From positions 1 through 48,155 of the forward strand of contig CAIYBN010000029.1 in NCBI GenBank assembly GCA_903924465.1: DNA of 48,155 nt. Direction: 5' to 3'. The position numbers and the translations under genes were made by a program. The notes beneath the pieces were generated by a model. It had not been told where the DNA came from, made no database searches, and saw only the letters and a list, made by a program, of their open reading frames with translations. Positions 47,728-48,155 of this stretch are shown here, in pieces (the stretch's first letter is position 1; each line of letters starts with the position of its first letter). This DNA is from an uncultured Myxococcales bacterium. Lineage in GTDB: Bacteria; Myxococcota_A; UBA9042.

Positions 47728-48018
47728 ATGGGTGTTTTGTGCGTCGTTGGATTGTACAACCTAGCTTGCGGCGGAACGCCCAAACCGGGACAATGGTACT
47801 ACGACGGCGTCAGTTTCAACGTCGACACACAACGCTGGAACCGCGACTTGGAAACTTGTCGAGACGTCGGTGAAAAAGCCGGATGGGCGCAGGCATCTCG
47901 GGAACTGCAGTCGGGCGCACTCGGCCGGCCGGGGTTCTACAGCCAAGCAAATGCTGTCAGGGATAACGCGCGAGTCGAATGTCTTGAGGCGAAGGGATGG
48001 GCGTGGAAATTGGACTAA
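47674..48018 (+). CDS. Small lipoprotein with duplicated N-terminus
   Basis: The 114-residue product has GGGAGG five bases before the ATG at 47674. Its first nine residues (MDPVMRRLA) are repeated as MNPVMRRLA, followed by the hydrophobic signal MGVLCVVGLYNLAC with a lipobox Cys. The mature part has conserved-looking WYYDGVSFNVDTQRW and two cysteines (TCRDVGEKAGW and VECLEAKGWAW) but no domain I know; similar short Cys-paired lipoproteins are common in Gram-negative genomes. Because of the duplication, translation could start at 47674, 47701 or 47728. Confidence 0.68.
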   Translation: MDPVMRRLAMNPVMRRLAMGVLCVVGLYNLACGGTPKPGQWYYDGVSFNVDTQRWNRDLETCRDVGEKAGWAQASRELQSGALGRPGFYSQANAVRDNARVECLEAKGWAWKLD

Positions 48019-48155
48019 ACATCCCTGCATTGACACGTCATCAACGGCCATCCCAGCAGTTATCTGACCGCGGTGACGAATCCGATCCAGTAGTCCCTGT
48101 TTTTGCCTGAACAACCAGATCATCCTTTCGCTGTGGTCAGTTCCGCGGAGGGGAC

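Overview
The window is GC-rich DNA whose gene content suggests a Gram-negative bacterium of the Myxococcota or a related deltaproteobacterial lineage. This is an inference from the many secreted proteins built of CGDDGCGG and CDDGN-type cysteine repeats, the multiheme cytochromes, the many lipoproteins and the tightly packed, overlapping operons. No rRNA, tRNA or CRISPR array was seen.

Layout. 1-1072 (minus): a partial lipoprotein and a rhodanese-thioredoxin lipoprotein. 1393-7634 (plus): a tripartite RND efflux operon (adaptor, pump, universal stress protein, TolC-type channel). 16915-7692 (minus): a long colinear run, the most interesting part of the window. It holds an ArsM-like methyltransferase, a 41-residue cysteine-rich peptide (16106-16231, found by reading the gap), a radical SAM/SPASM peptide maturase, an OPT-family transporter, a DevBCA-type ABC exporter (adaptor, permease, ATPase), a sulfide:quinone oxidoreductase, a 60-residue amphipathic protein coupled to it, and a Met/Gly-rich lipoprotein. 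A 13-bp hairpin lies between the peptide gene and the maturase gene. I read this as a candidate undescribed RiPP pathway, possibly for a metal- or metalloid-binding peptide; the chemistry is inference.

17034-17687 (plus) is a DUF2202 ferritin-like lipoprotein, divergent from the peptide operon. 18341-23382 (plus) is a sulfur and electron-transfer operon: an octaheme tetrathionate-reductase-family cytochrome, two YeeE/YedE sulfur transport proteins (the second fused to a degenerate rhodanese domain), and a nine-heme cytochrome fused to a membrane cytochrome b. A leader rich in hairpins precedes it. 24751-23431 (minus) holds a DUF3365 heme lipoprotein and a His-rich-tailed methyltransferase.

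43935-25381 (minus) is one operon of about 18.5 kb: a giant secreted protein of about 3825 residues (RCC1-like, SUEL lectin-like and LamG-like domains, long Cys-rich repeats), a HEAT-repeat protein and two paralogous Cys-rich lipoproteins. 44013-46500 is degraded mobile-element DNA, including an IS91-type transposase interrupted by an in-frame TGA. 46673-48018 (plus) encodes two small Cys-rich secreted proteins and a small lipoprotein whose start region carries a 27-bp tandem duplication.

Sulfur and thiol chemistry (rhodaneses, SQR, YeeE/YedE, octaheme cytochrome, Cys-rich peptide) recurs across 1-24 kb. All calls were made by eye from translations and motifs, without database searches.
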